A stretch of 64,000 bases of DNA, taken from the NCBI RefSeq assembly GCF_000725495.1, contig NZ_JNZD01000005.1, forward strand, positions 372,001 through 436,000, read 5' to 3'. The position numbers were made by a program, and so were the translations under genes. Shown piece by piece: positions 36,845 to 45,698 of this stretch (positions are counted from its first letter, which is position 1; every line of letters starts with the position of its first letter). The notes beneath the pieces were generated by a model. The model ran no database searches. It saw only the letters and a list, made by a program, of their open reading frames with translations, and was not told the origin of the DNA. Source of the DNA: Streptomyces aureus. GTDB taxonomy: Bacteria > Actinomycetota > Actinomycetes > Streptomycetales > Streptomycetaceae.

Positions 36845-38428
36845 CTACTTGGCCCGGCGTGCGATGGTGAAGTGGTCGACCTCCCCGCCGGTCTCGGCGA
36901 TGCCGCGGACCTTCAGGGTGGCCAGGCGTCCCTTCGGGGCGGGCTGGACGTCGACGCGCAGGAACGAGTAGTTGAGGTAGCGCACGCGCGACCAGTCGAC
37001 CGTCTCGTTCTGCCGGCCGTCCTTGAGGTTGACGAAGGAGGCCACGGACTCGACCTCGTTCTCCTTGCCCTCGTAGGACTCCGGGGCGCTGAACGCGTAC
37101 AGGCTGCGACCGGCCGCGCCGGCCGTCACGTACACGACCCCCTCGGTCTCGGTGTACGCCGTGCCGCCGATCGGCAGCTTCTTGGTGACCGCGTTCGCCT
37201 TGATGACGTCCGTGCGCTCGTACTGGTGGTTGTGGCCGTTGATCACCAGGTCGACGGTGTACTTCTCGAACAGCGGCACCCACTCCTGTCGCACGCCCCC
37301 CTCCGAGGCGTGCGCCGTGGAGGTGCAGTAGGCGCAGTGGTGGAAGAAGACCACGACGAAGTCCACGTCCTTGGACGCGCGGAACTTCTTGAGCTGGCCC
37401 TCCAGCCACGTGGTCTGGGTGCCGCCGGAGATGCCGAGGTTGGCCGGGATCTCGAAGGAGACGTCGTTGGCGTCCAGCGAGATGATCGCCGTGTTGCCGT
37501 GGACGAAGGAGTAGACGCCGGGCAGGTTGGCCTTGTCGGGGCCGTTGTCGGGGAGCGTCCAGCGGGCCTCCTCGCCGCCGTAGCCGTTGGGCGAGTACCA
37601 GGCCTCCATGTCGTGGTTGCCGTACGCCGGCATCCACGGCACCTGCTTGGCGACCGTCTCGGTCTGGGCGAGGAACTGGTCCCAGATCCGCGAGTCGAAG
37701 CCGGTGTCGGTGGTCTTGCCCTGGCCGGCCGGGTCCGCGTAGGCGATGTCGCCGGCGTGCAGGTGGAAGGCGGGGTTCTGGGCGAGCAGCAGGGCGTCGT
37801 TGGCCAGGCCGTGGTAGCCGACGCCCTCGTCGCCGAAGGCGGTGAAGGTGAAGGGCTCGGCGTGCGCGGGCGCGGTGGTGAAGGTGCCGAGCGTGCCGAG
37901 CAGGTGCGGGGCGGCCGGGTCGAAGCCCGCGTGGCCGACGCCGTAGTAGTAGGTCTTGCCGGGGCGCAGACGGGTCAGCCGCGCGTGCAGGTAGTACTGG
38001 GTGTGGTCGCCGCTCGCGCCCACGCCGGCCGGGGTGTAGAGGGTGCGCACCTCGGCCTCGATCTTGCGCGAGAGGTCCCAGGGGTGAGCGCCGATGCGGA
38101 TGTAGGGCTTGCTGACCGCGGCCGGCACCTGCCAGGAGACGGTCATCTCGGTGCGCGGGTCGTTGCCGAAGGCGAGGTGGCGGCCGAACGGGGCGACGAG
38201 GGCGCCGTCGACCTTCTCGGCGGCGGCGGGGGCGGAGGTCCGCCGCGCCGGGGCGGCGGCCTCGGCGACGCCGGGCACGAAGGCTCCGCCGGCGACGGCG
38301 CCGATGGTCACGGCGCCGCCTCTGATCATGTTGCGCCGGGAGAATCTGGCGCGGAGGTACTCGTGCTGCTCGGCCATGGTCATCTTCTCGGCGAGCCGCT
38401 CGGGTACGCCCATGCGTGGAGTGTCCAT
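36845..38428 (-). CDS. Tat-exported purple acid phosphatase-like metallophosphoesterase
   Basis: A 527-residue exported phosphoesterase. The twin-arginine signal FSRRNMIRGGAVTIGAVAGGAFV lies at residues about 29-50. A fibronectin-like N-terminal domain (MTVSWQVPAAVSKPYIRIG) precedes the metallophosphoesterase core with metal ligands in AGDIAYAD, YGNHDME, FFHHCAYCTS and INGHNHQYERTD. This layout fits a purple acid phosphatase that would free phosphate from organic esters outside the cell with a Fe-metal centre. I start at ATG 38428. It is divergent from the 85-residue protein and glmS. Confidence 0.87.
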   Translation of the reverse strand: MDTPRMGVPERLAEKMTMAEQHEYLRARFSRRNMIRGGAVTIGAVAGGAFVPGVAEAAAPARRTSAPAAAEKVDGALVAPFGRHLAFGNDPRTEMTVSWQVPAAVSKPYIRIGAHPWDLSRKIEAEVRTLYTPAGVGASGDHTQYYLHARLTRLRPGKTYYYGVGHAGFDPAAPHLLGTLGTFTTAPAHAEPFTFTAFGDEGVGYHGLANDALLLAQNPAFHLHAGDIAYADPAGQGKTTDTGFDSRIWDQFLAQTETVAKQVPWMPAYGNHDMEAWYSPNGYGGEEARWTLPDNGPDKANLPGVYSFVHGNTAIISLDANDVSFEIPANLGISGGTQTTWLEGQLKKFRASKDVDFVVVFFHHCAYCTSTAHASEGGVRQEWVPLFEKYTVDLVINGHNHQYERTDVIKANAVTKKLPIGGTAYTETEGVVYVTAGAAGRSLYAFSAPESYEGKENEVESVASFVNLKDGRQNETVDWSRVRYLNYSFLRVDVQPAPKGRLATLKVRGIAETGGEVDHFTIARRAK

Positions 38429-38520
38429 GGCTCCAGAAGTTGCTCTCGGCAATCGACGCGGCGCAAGACGCGGGATGGACAGCCTGTAAACAGCGGCCCA
38501 TAAGAGTTTCAACACCCGCT

Positions 38521-38551
38521 TGCCCGATATCGGGCAGGATTCTTGCGAATC
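38521..38551. promoter_or_regulatory. Adjacent palindromes upstream of the small gene-glmS pair
   Basis: TGCCCGATATCGGGCA (38521-38536) is a perfect 16-bp palindrome. One base on comes GATTCTTGCGAATC (38538-38551), with 5-bp arms around 4 nt. They lie in the 149-bp divergent promoter between the phosphoesterase gene and the 85-residue gene. I do not recognise the regulator; the sequence does not match dre, iron or CebR boxes. Confidence 0.55.
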
Positions 38552-38577
38552 GTCTTCCCGTCCTCCAGGATCAACGG

Positions 38578-38835
38578 GTGCACGACGAACTCGTTGATCA
38601 TTTGACGCGGTCGACCCCCCTGAACCGGGGCGAGGCGCTGCGGGTGGTCCAGGACGTTCTCGCCTACTTCGACGAGACGGCCCAGGAGTTCGTCCGGCGC
38701 CGCCACCGCGAGCTCCAGGCCCAGGGCCTGGTGAACGCGTCGATCTTCGAACGGATCGAGGCGGACCTGAAATATCGCGCGGTCGCGCCGCCGGAGCTCA
38801 CGCTCAGGCAGCTGCGCCGCATCGTTTACGGCTGA
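38578..38835 (+). CDS. Small conserved hypothetical protein upstream of glmS
   Basis: An 85-residue cytoplasmic protein, probably all-helical. GTG at 38578 has AGGA 7 bp upstream. The sequence (VDHLTRSTPLNRGEALRVVQDVLAYFDETAQEFVRRRHRELQAQG) has heptad-like spacing and is rich in Arg, Glu and Gln. I do not know its function. It ends 13 bp before glmS and is surely cotranscribed, so a role in regulating amino-sugar synthesis is possible but untested. Confidence 0.75.
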   Translation: MHDELVDHLTRSTPLNRGEALRVVQDVLAYFDETAQEFVRRRHRELQAQGLVNASIFERIEADLKYRAVAPPELTLRQLRRIVYG

Positions 38836-38848
38836 GGGAATCACCTGT

Positions 38849-40666
38849 ATGTGCGGAATCGTCGGATACATCGGCAGGCGTGACGTGACCCCGCTGCTGC
38901 TGGAAGGCCTGCAGCGCCTGGAGTACCGCGGCTACGACTCGGCGGGCATAGTCGTGACGTCCCCGAAGTCGGCCGGCCTGAAGATGGTCAAGGCGAAGGG
39001 CCGCGTGCGCGATCTGGAGGCCAAGGTCCCCAAGCGCTTCGCCGGCACCACCGGTATCGCCCACACCCGCTGGGCCACCCACGGCGCCCCCTCCGACGTG
39101 AACGCGCACCCGCACATGTCCGCCGACTCCAAGGTCGCGGTCGTGCACAACGGCATCATCGACAACGCCTCCGACCTGCGCAAGAAGCTCGAGGCGGACG
39201 GCGTCGAGTTCCTCTCCGAGACCGACACCGAGGTCCTCACCCACCTGGTCGCCCGCTCCCAGCAGGAGAAGCTGGAGGACAAGGTCCGCGAGGCGCTGCG
39301 GGTCATCGAGGGCACCTACGGCATCGCGGTGATGCACGCCGACTTCCCCGACCGCATCGTGGTGGCGCGCAACGGCTCCCCCGTCGTGCTCGGCATCGGC
39401 GAGAAGGAGATGTTCGTCGCCTCGGACATCGCCGCCCTGGTCACCCACACCCGCCAGATCGTCACGCTGGACGACGGCGAGATGGCCACCCTCAAGGCCG
39501 ACGACTTCCGGACGTACACCACCGAGGGCACCCGGACGACGTCCGAGCCGACCACCGTCGAGTGGGAGGCCGCCTCGTACGACATGGGCGGCCACGACAC
39601 GTACATGCACAAGGAGATCCACGAGCAGGTCGAGGCGGTGGACCGCGTGCTGCGCGGCCGCATCGACGACCGGTTCTCCACGGTCCACCTCGGCGGTCTG
39701 AACCTGGACGCCCGTGACGCGCGCGCCGTGCGCCGCGTGAAGATCCTCGGCTGCGGCACCTCGTACCACGCGGGCATGATCGGCGCCCAGATGATCGAGG
39801 AGCTGGCCCGCATCCCCGCGGACGCCGAGCCGGCCTCCGAGTTCCGCTACCGCAACGCGGTCGTCGACCCCGACACCCTCTACATCGCGGTCTCCCAGTC
39901 CGGTGAGACCTACGACGTCCTGGCCGCCGTCCAGGAGCTCAAGCGCAAGGGCGCGCGGGTCCTCGGCGTGGTCAACGTCGTCGGCTCGGCGATCGCCCGC
40001 GAGGCGGACGGCGGCATGTACGTGCACGCCGGCCCCGAGGTCTGCGTCGTCTCGACGAAGTGCTTCACCAACACCACCGTCGCCTTCGCGCTGCTCGCCC
40101 TGCACCTCGGCCGCACCCGTGACCTCTCGGTCCGCGACGGCAAGCGGATCATCGAGGGCCTGCGCAAGCTCCCCGCCCAGATCGCCGAGATCCTGGAGCA
40201 GGAGGACGAGATCAAGAAGCTGGCCGAGCAGTACGCCGAGGCCCGCTCGATGCTCTTCATCGGCCGCGTCCGGGGCTACCCGGTGGCCCGTGAGGCCTCG
40301 CTGAAGCTGAAGGAGGTCTCGTACATCCACGCCGAGGCCTACCCCGCCTCCGAGCTCAAGCACGGCCCGCTGGCGCTCATCGAGCCGGCGCTCCCCACCG
40401 TGGCGATCGTCCCCGACGACGACCTGCTGGAGAAGAACCGCGCCGCCCTGGAGGAGATCAAGGCCCGCAGCGGCCAGATCCTCGCCGTCGCGCACCAGCA
40501 CCAGGAGAAGGCCGACCAGACGATCGTCGTCCCGAAGAACGAGGACGAGCTCGACCCGATCCTGATGGGCATCCCGCTCCAGCTCCTCGCCTACCACACG
40601 GCGCTGGCGCTCGGCCGGGACATCGACAAGCCGCGCAACCTCGCCAAGTCGGTCACCGTCGAGTAG
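38849..40666 (+). CDS. glmS: Glutamine-fructose-6-phosphate aminotransferase
   Basis: A 605-residue enzyme making glucosamine-6-phosphate, the entry to peptidoglycan and amino-sugar synthesis. The N-terminal glutaminase domain begins MCGIVGYIGRR, with Cys2 as nucleophile after Met removal. RGYDSAGI, HTRWATHG and HNGIIDN follow. Two SIS sugar-isomerase domains hold LGCGTSYHAG, SQSGETYDVL, EAYPASELKHGPLALI and the C-terminal PRNLAKSVTVE. It starts 13 bp after the 85-residue gene. Streptomyces often have two glmS genes; I cannot tell whether this is the housekeeping copy or the second one. Confidence 0.95.
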   Translation: MCGIVGYIGRRDVTPLLLEGLQRLEYRGYDSAGIVVTSPKSAGLKMVKAKGRVRDLEAKVPKRFAGTTGIAHTRWATHGAPSDVNAHPHMSADSKVAVVHNGIIDNASDLRKKLEADGVEFLSETDTEVLTHLVARSQQEKLEDKVREALRVIEGTYGIAVMHADFPDRIVVARNGSPVVLGIGEKEMFVASDIAALVTHTRQIVTLDDGEMATLKADDFRTYTTEGTRTTSEPTTVEWEAASYDMGGHDTYMHKEIHEQVEAVDRVLRGRIDDRFSTVHLGGLNLDARDARAVRRVKILGCGTSYHAGMIGAQMIEELARIPADAEPASEFRYRNAVVDPDTLYIAVSQSGETYDVLAAVQELKRKGARVLGVVNVVGSAIAREADGGMYVHAGPEVCVVSTKCFTNTTVAFALLALHLGRTRDLSVRDGKRIIEGLRKLPAQIAEILEQEDEIKKLAEQYAEARSMLFIGRVRGYPVAREASLKLKEVSYIHAEAYPASELKHGPLALIEPALPTVAIVPDDDLLEKNRAALEEIKARSGQILAVAHQHQEKADQTIVVPKNEDELDPILMGIPLQLLAYHTALALGRDIDKPRNLAKSVTVE

Positions 40667-40676
40667 TCGCCGCCAC

Positions 40677-40703
40677 CGCCGGGCGGCACCGCGCCGCCCG
40701 GCG
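40677..40703 (+). terminator. First hairpin after glmS
   Basis: A perfect 11-bp stem (CGCCGGGCGGC with GCCGCCCGGCG) and a 5-nt loop, starting 10 bp past the glmS stop. Confidence 0.7.
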
Positions 40704-40739
40704 AACGCCGCGCAACTCCCTTGCCGGCCGACGGACATG

Positions 40740-40778
40740 AACGGTCCCCGTGCGCACCACCCGCGCACGGGGACCGTT
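40740..40778. terminator. Second, bidirectional terminator
   Basis: A perfect 16-bp stem (AACGGTCCCCGTGCGC with GCGCACGGGGACCGTT), a 7-nt loop and a TTCTTCG tail, between the convergent glmS and GPR1/FUN34/YaaH-family genes. Confidence 0.85.
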
Positions 40779-40822
40779 CTTCGAGGGGCCGGAGCCGCCC
40801 AAAACCCCGGCCCGCGCCGGGG

Positions 40823-41386
40823 TCAGCCGGTGGCCGTCACCCCCCGGCCGGCGGCGCGTCGCGGAAGTGCGGTGGGCCAGTGGGCGAGAGCCGCGGTCGC
40901 CGCGTACCAGACGACCGCTCCGGCCGCGACGGAGAACCAGCCGCCGGCCTTGCCGAGGCCGGTGCTGTCCGCGAACCGGCCGATGGCGAGGAGCAGCAGG
41001 GAGACGAAGAACAGTCCGTGGGCGCCCTGGCCGAGCGTGTCCCCGCCCGCGAGGGTGAGCGAGAGCACCAGGAGCGCGAAGAGCAGCAGGAAGAGTCCCG
41101 CCGCGTTGTCGGAGACCTGGGCGCCGGCCGAGACGGCCCAGGTGAACCAGAAGGCGCCGAGTCCCGTGAAGGCCGTGCCGTTGGCCGTGTCACGGTCGCG
41201 GAAGGCGAGGAGACCGGCGACGAAGAGCGCTACGCCGCCTATGTAGTGGGCCAGTGACACGGCGTCGGCCGCCGTCACTCCGTCGATCAAGTCGGTGTAC
41301 CCGAGGCCGAAGGCCAGCAGGGTGACACCGAGCGCGAGTCTTCCGACGATGGTGGTGGTGCTTCCCGCAGAGACGTCGTTGTCCAC
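40823..41386 (-). CDS. GPR1/FUN34/YaaH (SatP) family membrane protein
   Basis: A 187-residue protein with six predicted helices. The family hallmark is visible as YIGGVALFVAGLLAFRDRDTANGTAFTGLGAFWFTWAV, equivalent to the GGxxQxxAGxxEFRxGNTFxxTAFxSYGAFW block of SatP. The first helix (RLALGVTLLAFGLGYTD) has diverged from the usual NPxPLGLxGF start. SatP homologues move acetate or succinate across the cytoplasmic membrane, so a short organic acid or ammonium is the likely cargo. It is transcribed toward glmS; a 220-bp gap separates it from the stress-protein gene. Confidence 0.78.
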   Translation of the reverse strand: MDNDVSAGSTTTIVGRLALGVTLLAFGLGYTDLIDGVTAADAVSLAHYIGGVALFVAGLLAFRDRDTANGTAFTGLGAFWFTWAVSAGAQVSDNAAGLFLLLFALLVLSLTLAGGDTLGQGAHGLFFVSLLLLAIGRFADSTGLGKAGGWFSVAAGAVVWYAATAALAHWPTALPRRAAGRGVTATG

Positions 41387-41606
41387 GGCGGGCTCCCTTC
41401 ATGCCTGTGCAGTTGTGCTGCGCCGTACCGGTCGCCGCTAGGACCGGCGTCCCTTATATGCCCTTCACAAAGGCACAAACACCTCTACGCGTCAGTAGGT
41501 TCACTGAACGAACAGAGAAGGGGGGCGGTCGGGCGCCGACGAGGACATCGGCAGGAACACCGGCAGGGACGCCGACGGGAACCTCGTACCGGGAAGGGAC
41601 GGGCCG

Positions 41607-42134
41607 TCAGGGAATGACGATGACGGGGCGCTTGGCCCGCTTGGCGAGCCGTCCCGCGACCGAGCCGAAGATGCGTCCGACGATGCCGTGCGTGGAACCC
41701 ACCACTATCGCGTCCGCCTCGTACTCCCGGCCCACTTCCTCGAGTTCGTGGCAGATGTCGCCGCCGCGCTCGACCAGGATCCAGGGCACCTCGGAGAGGT
41801 ACTCGGCGCAGGCGAGTTCGAGTCCGAGCACCTCGGTGCGGTGGTCGGGGACGTCGACGAAGACGGGAGGCTCGCAGCCCGCCCACACCGTGGTGGGCAG
41901 CCGGTTGGCCACGTGGACGATGATCAGGCCCGATCCGGAACGGTGGGCCATCCCGATCGCGTAGGCGAGGGCACGCTCGCTGGACGTCGAGCCGTCGAAA
42001 CCGACGACGACGCCGTGCTTGAAGGCGGGATCGCAGGAGTGGCGGGGTTCTTCCGCCGCCAGGGGCTCGGCCGCCGTGGGATCGGCGAGCGGGCGCTTGC
42101 GGTCCGCGGGATCGAAGAATTCGTGACCGGCCAT
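41607..42134 (-). CDS. Universal stress protein (UspA family)
   Basis: A 175-residue USP domain protein with a 37-residue N-terminal extension. The core starts HGVVVGFDGSTSSERALAYAIGMA and ends DAIVVGSTHGIVGRIFGSVAGRLAKRAKRPVIVIP. That end contains the GxxG...GS ATP-binding motif of nucleotide-binding USPs. ATG 42134 is chosen because it begins the conserved part; an earlier in-frame start gives a tail read from promoter DNA. It is probably a stress- or dormancy-related ATP sensor. Confidence 0.87.
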   Translation of the reverse strand: MAGHEFFDPADRKRPLADPTAAEPLAAEEPRHSCDPAFKHGVVVGFDGSTSSERALAYAIGMAHRSGSGLIIVHVANRLPTTVWAGCEPPVFVDVPDHRTEVLGLELACAEYLSEVPWILVERGGDICHELEEVGREYEADAIVVGSTHGIVGRIFGSVAGRLAKRAKRPVIVIP

Positions 42135-42562
42135 GGGTGTCTCGGCGTTTGGATCCTCGTGGTGGGGACGACAACGAACGGCAGAGCTGTGTCTGGGAAA
42201 CATCTTCCCAACCCCATACCCCCAAGGGTACGGCGGCACGCCTCCTCTGCCCAGATCCCGCGCGCCTTACGCGGCATTCCAGGGAGCATGCACGAGAGGA
42301 CGCCCGTAACGCAATGGTTGCTGCCCCGTACAGCTGGTTTGCGCAGGGTCCCCGGTGAATTTGCACCCGCCCCCGCGAACGGGGATCCCGGCCGCCGCGG
42401 GCGACCGGCCGACCCCCGTCCGGACACCCGCTCCACCGGCCGGGCAGTGACCGGCGGGTCGAACACGCGTTGAACCGGTCGCGGCCGTCGCACGGACGGC
42501 ACGCCGTGGAGATCACACCCCGTGGACAGCACGGAGGACACCGGAGCGAGAGGGAGCAGCGC
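42135..42562. other. 428-bp intergenic region
   Basis: Divergent promoter space between the universal stress protein gene and the small membrane-protein gene. Near the stress gene it is relatively AT-rich with C-tracts and contains ACCCCCAAGGGTACG, but I find no convincing long palindrome, RNA gene or coding segment. Confidence 0.5.
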
Positions 42563-43129
42563 GTGCCCGGACCCGAGACCGTCCCCCGTCCCCGCGTACC
42601 CTCCGCCCCCGCCTTCCCCTCCGTCCCGCCGGCCCGCCCCGTCCGGCGCGCCCCGGCGGCGGCCCCTCCCGGATCACGCGCCGGATCGCGATCGGGAACG
42701 CACTCCGCTCCGCGCCCCTCCGCGCCGACCGCGGCGGACCCCGTGGGCGAGGTGATCCGCTGGGCCGCGTTCAGCTGCTTCCTGGTGCCCGTGGTCCTGC
42801 TCTGGTGCGGCGGCTCGCCCGCCGGCGCGGCCGGTACGGCCCTCGGCCTCGCCGCGATGACCGGACTCTGTGTGATCCTGCTGCGCCGGTCCGAACGGGG
42901 GGCGGTGCTCCTGGCCGACGAGCAGCGGGAAACGCCGCGCCCACGGGCCCGGCGGCACGCCGTCGGACAGCGCCGACGGCATGTCAGGGGCGGCACGGGG
43001 CATACGGGCCGGGCGGGGTTCGCGGGGTCCGGGAACGACTCCGGGGCACGGCTCGGCCCATGGGGCAAGAACGGCACGGGAGTTCACCGAGGCGGACGTC
43101 ACAGTGGGGGGAACAAGTCGGTCGACTGA
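42563..43129 (+). CDS. Small membrane protein, hypothetical
   Basis: A 188-residue protein. GTG 42563 has AGGGAG 6 bp upstream. The N-terminal 60 residues are Pro/Arg/Ala-rich and disordered. Two membrane helices follow (VIRWAAFSCFLVPVVLLWCGG and AGTALGLAAMTGLCVILLRR), then a long basic Gly/Arg/His tail (RRHAVGQRRRHVRGGTG). I do not recognise a family. Its position directly upstream of adpA is conserved in Streptomyces as far as I recall, but no function is known to me. Confidence 0.65.
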   Translation: MPGPETVPRPRVPSAPAFPSVPPARPVRRAPAAAPPGSRAGSRSGTHSAPRPSAPTAADPVGEVIRWAAFSCFLVPVVLLWCGGSPAGAAGTALGLAAMTGLCVILLRRSERGAVLLADEQRETPRPRARRHAVGQRRRHVRGGTGHTGRAGFAGSGNDSGARLGPWGKNGTGVHRGGRHSGGNKSVD

Positions 43130-43503
43130 CCGGTTTGCGCGTACACCTACGCTGGTTTTCAGCCAACTTCCGGCCATGGCTCATCCCTTGCTCGAACGAC
43201 CCCCCAACCCCCGTTCGACCTGCACCTAAAGGGGTATCGGGGGCTCGCGCACCCTACGTGGATTGGCCACCGCGACGAGGCGCACTTCCCTGCGGCGCCC
43301 ACGAGTGCAACGCTTCGTGATCGAATGCTTCGCGCCAAGTTGCCATGTCGACATTCTGCGGAGTAGCGAACTGGTCACCTTGGCGCCGACGGACACAGTA
43401 GATTCGATCTTGTCTTACGGCGGGGGACTCGTGCAGGACCGAGGGGAAACGTGCAGGAGCGACACAACCGAGGAGCCGCGACCACCGAGGGGGGCTTAGC
43501 AGG
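43130..43503 (+). promoter_or_regulatory. Long adpA upstream region
   Basis: A 374-bp gap carrying the adpA promoter and a long leader. adpA is known in other Streptomyces to be autoregulated and to have a complex upstream region. One sequence, TGGCGCGAAG on the minus strand (43328-43337), fits the AdpA consensus TGGCSNGWWY at 9 of 10 positions, but single matches are weak evidence. I find no terminator-like hairpin or open frame in the region. Confidence 0.45.
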
Positions 43504-44745
43504 ATGAGCCACGACTCCACTGCCGCGCCGGAAACCGCGGCCCGGAAGCTGTCCGGGCGACGCCGCAAGGAGATCGTCGCGGTGCTGCTGTTCAGCGGCG
43601 GCCCCATTTTCGAGAGTTCCATTCCGCTGTCGGTGTTCGGGATTGACCGCCAGGACGCCGGCGTGCCGCGCTACCGCCTTTTGGTGTGTGCCGGCGAGGA
43701 AGGCCCGCTGCGGACCACAGGGGGCCTGGAACTCACCGCACCACATGGCCTGGAAGCGATCTCCAGAGCAGGCACGGTCGTCGTGCCCGCCTGGCGGTCG
43801 ATCACCTCGCCACCACCGGAGGAGGCGCTCGACGCACTGCGCCGGGCCCATGAGGAAGGCGCCCGCATCGTCGGGCTGTGCACCGGCGCCTTCGTGCTGG
43901 CCGCGGCCGGATTACTGGACGGCCGTCCGGCGACCACCCACTGGATGTACGCGCCGACGCTGGCCAAGCGCTACCCGTCGGTGCACGTCGATCCCCGCGA
44001 GCTCTTCGTGGACGACGGCGACGTGCTGACATCGGCGGGTACGGCGGCCGGAATCGATCTCTGTCTGCACATCGTGCGGACGGACCACGGCAACGAGGCG
44101 GCCGGCGCGCTCGCCCGGCGTCTGGTCGTCCCACCGCGGCGCAGCGGGGGCCAGGAGCGCTATCTCGACCGGTCGCTGCCGGAGGAGATCGGCGCCGACC
44201 CGCTCGCCGAGGTGGTCGCCTGGGCTCTGGAGCACCTCCACGAGCAGTTCGACGTCGAGACGCTGGCGGCTCGCGCCTATATGAGCCGCCGGACCTTCGA
44301 CCGCCGGTTCCGCTCGCTCACCGGAAGCGCTCCGTTGCAGTGGCTGATCACCCAGCGCGTCCTCCAGGCGCAGCGTCTCCTGGAGACGTCCGACTACTCG
44401 GTGGACGAGGTCGCGGGCCGCTGCGGCTTCCGCTCACCGGTCGCGCTGCGGGGTCACTTCCGGCGGCAGCTGGGTTCGTCCCCGGCCGCGTACCGGGCGG
44501 CGTACCGCGCCCGCAGGCCGCAGGCCGACCGGTCCGTGGATCCGGACGGCCCGACGGGCCCGGTCGGACCGCCGCCGTCGCTGCACCAGGAGCACGCGGG
44601 CCCGGTGCCGATGCAGTCCCGCCGCGCCGCGGTGGCCGGCGCGCTCGGCGCGGCGGCCTCGCTCTCGGCCGACGCGATGCGGGAGCGGGCGGAGCTGTAC
44701 GCCGCGGGCAGGGCGAGCCTGCCCGGACAGCGCAGCGCGCCGTAG
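43504..44745 (+). CDS. adpA: Developmental regulator AdpA (BldH)
   Basis: A 413-residue AraC/XylS-family activator. The N-terminal DJ-1/PfpI-like dimerisation domain (residues about 22-205) has GLC126[10 protein letters not shown] at the nucleophile-elbow position. The C-terminal AraC domain has two helix-turn-helix units ([19 protein letters not shown] and [22 protein letters not shown]). Leu137 is encoded by TTA at 43912-43914, the bldA-dependent codon that delays AdpA translation in Streptomyces. Position and neighbours (orn downstream) match known adpA loci. It controls aerial growth and many secondary-metabolite genes. The C-terminal tail of about 75 residues is Pro/Ala-rich and variable. 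Confidence 0.95.
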   Translation: MSHDSTAAPETAARKLSGRRRKEIVAVLLFSGGPIFESSIPLSVFGIDRQDAGVPRYRLLVCAGEEGPLRTTGGLELTAPHGLEAISRAGTVVVPAWRSITSPPPEEALDALRRAHEEGARIVGLCTGAFVLAAAGLLDGRPATTHWMYAPTLAKRYPSVHVDPRELFVDDGDVLTSAGTAAGIDLCLHIVRTDHGNEAAGALARRLVVPPRRSGGQERYLDRSLPEEIGADPLAEVVAWALEHLHEQFDVETLAARAYMSRRTFDRRFRSLTGSAPLQWLITQRVLQAQRLLETSDYSVDEVAGRCGFRSPVALRGHFRRQLGSSPAAYRAAYRARRPQADRSVDPDGPTGPVGPPPSLHQEHAGPVPMQSRRAAVAGALGAAASLSADAMRERAELYAAGRASLPGQRSAP

Positions 44746-44784
44746 TCCGGAGTCCGGACGACGACGGGCGAAGCAGAACGCGCG

Positions 44785-44812
44785 GGGTCCGCACCTTCTC
44801 GGGTGCGGGCCC
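44785..44812 (+). terminator. adpA terminator
   Basis: An 11-bp stem (GGGTCCGCACC with GGTGCGGGCCC, one G-U pair), a 6-nt loop and a TTT tail, 40 bp past the adpA stop. Confidence 0.75.
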
Positions 44813-44905
44813 TTTCGCGTGCGGGCCGCGGCCCGGCGCGATCCGCCGCCCCGGCGGGGCGCACGGGCGGGTCCACGGAAGGGGGCGGGCCGTAGGGTGA
44901 GGCAC

Positions 44906-45508
44906 ATGAACGATCGCATGGTGTGGATCGACTGCGAGATGACCGGACTCTCGCTGTCGGATGACGCGCTCATCGAAGTGGCCGCGCTGGTCACCGACTC
45001 TGAGCTGAACGTGCTCGGCGAAGGGGTGGACATCGTGATCCGCCCGCCGGACGCGGCCCTGGAGACGATGCCGGACGTGGTGCGCCAGATGCACACGGCC
45101 TCGGGTCTGCTGGAGGAGCTCGCCCGGGGCACGACCCTGGCGGACGCCGAGGAGCAGGTCCTCTCCTATGTACGTGAGCACGTCAAGGAGCCGGGCAAGG
45201 CCCCGCTCTGCGGGAACTCCGTCGGAACGGACCGCGGCTTCCTGCTGCGCGACATGCCGACGCTGGAGGACTACCTCCACTACCGCATCGTGGACGTGTC
45301 CTCCGTCAAGGAGCTGGCCCGCCGCTGGTATCCCCGGGCGTACTTCAACAGCCCGGAGAAGAACGGCAACCACCGCGCGCTCGCGGACATCCGCGAGTCC
45401 ATCGCCGAGCTGCGCTACTACCGCGAGGCGATCTTCGTCCCGCAGCCCGGCCCCGACTCGGACACCGCCCGCACCATCGCGGCCCGGCACGTCCTGCCCG
45501 CCGAATAG
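44906..45508 (+). CDS. orn: Oligoribonuclease
   Basis: A 200-residue 3'-5' exoribonuclease of the DEDDh family that clears 2-5-mer RNAs and pGpG from c-di-GMP turnover. Catalytic motifs are WIDCEMTG (D9, E11), the [25 protein letters not shown] block and [14 protein letters not shown] (His and Asp). ATG 44906 has GGTGAGG just upstream. In S. griseus and S. coelicolor its homologue ornA lies immediately downstream of adpA and is needed for normal growth and development. Confidence 0.95.
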   Translation: MNDRMVWIDCEMTGLSLSDDALIEVAALVTDSELNVLGEGVDIVIRPPDAALETMPDVVRQMHTASGLLEELARGTTLADAEEQVLSYVREHVKEPGKAPLCGNSVGTDRGFLLRDMPTLEDYLHYRIVDVSSVKELARRWYPRAYFNSPEKNGNHRALADIRESIAELRYYREAIFVPQPGPDSDTARTIAARHVLPAE

Positions 45509-45516
45509 GCCTTTGA

Positions 45517-45536
45517 CGGGGCCCTGCTGGGCCCCG
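45517..45536 (+). terminator. Short hairpin after orn
   Basis: An 8-bp stem (CGGGGCCC with GGGCCCCG) and a 4-nt loop, 9 bp past the orn stop; the tail is CAAAAAGG rather than U-rich. Confidence 0.45.
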
Positions 45537-45618
45537 CAAAAAGGTGTGCGCGAGCACCCCTCAGAACCCTGTACACTTTTTCTCGGCCGGTCAGGGAAAA
45601 CCCCGAAGACCGGACATG

Positions 45619-45691
45619 GTGGGTGTAGCTCAGTTGGTAGAGCACCTGGTTGTGGTCCAGGTGGCCGCGGGTTCAAGTCCCGTCACTCACC
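45619..45691 (+). tRNA. tRNA-His (GTG)
   Basis: The cloverleaf can be folded by eye: acceptor GTGGGTG/CACTCAC with C73, D arm GCTC/GAGC, anticodon stem CCTGG/CCAGG with loop TTGTGGT (anticodon GTG at 45652-45654), and T arm GCGGG/CCCGT with TTCAAGT. A G at 45618 could provide the G-1 that identifies tRNA-His, opposite C73. No CCA is encoded. Confidence 0.97.
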
Positions 45692-45698
45692 CTGAGTG

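Noticed and set aside
38804..40768. Antisense frame of about 654 residues over glmS
   Set aside because: Shadow of a fully intact, unmistakable glmS; composition is atypical for proteins.
41387..41606. Coding region between the YaaH-like and stress-protein genes
   Set aside because: 220 bp of promoter-like sequence with no frame supported by a ribosome binding site or homology.
42135..42562. Possible small RNA or riboswitch upstream of the universal stress protein gene
   Set aside because: Only short local hairpins and no conserved riboswitch motif could be seen.
43328..43337. AdpA autoregulatory site upstream of adpA
   Set aside because: A single 9/10 match to a degenerate 10-bp consensus is expected by chance; not strong enough to annotate as a site.
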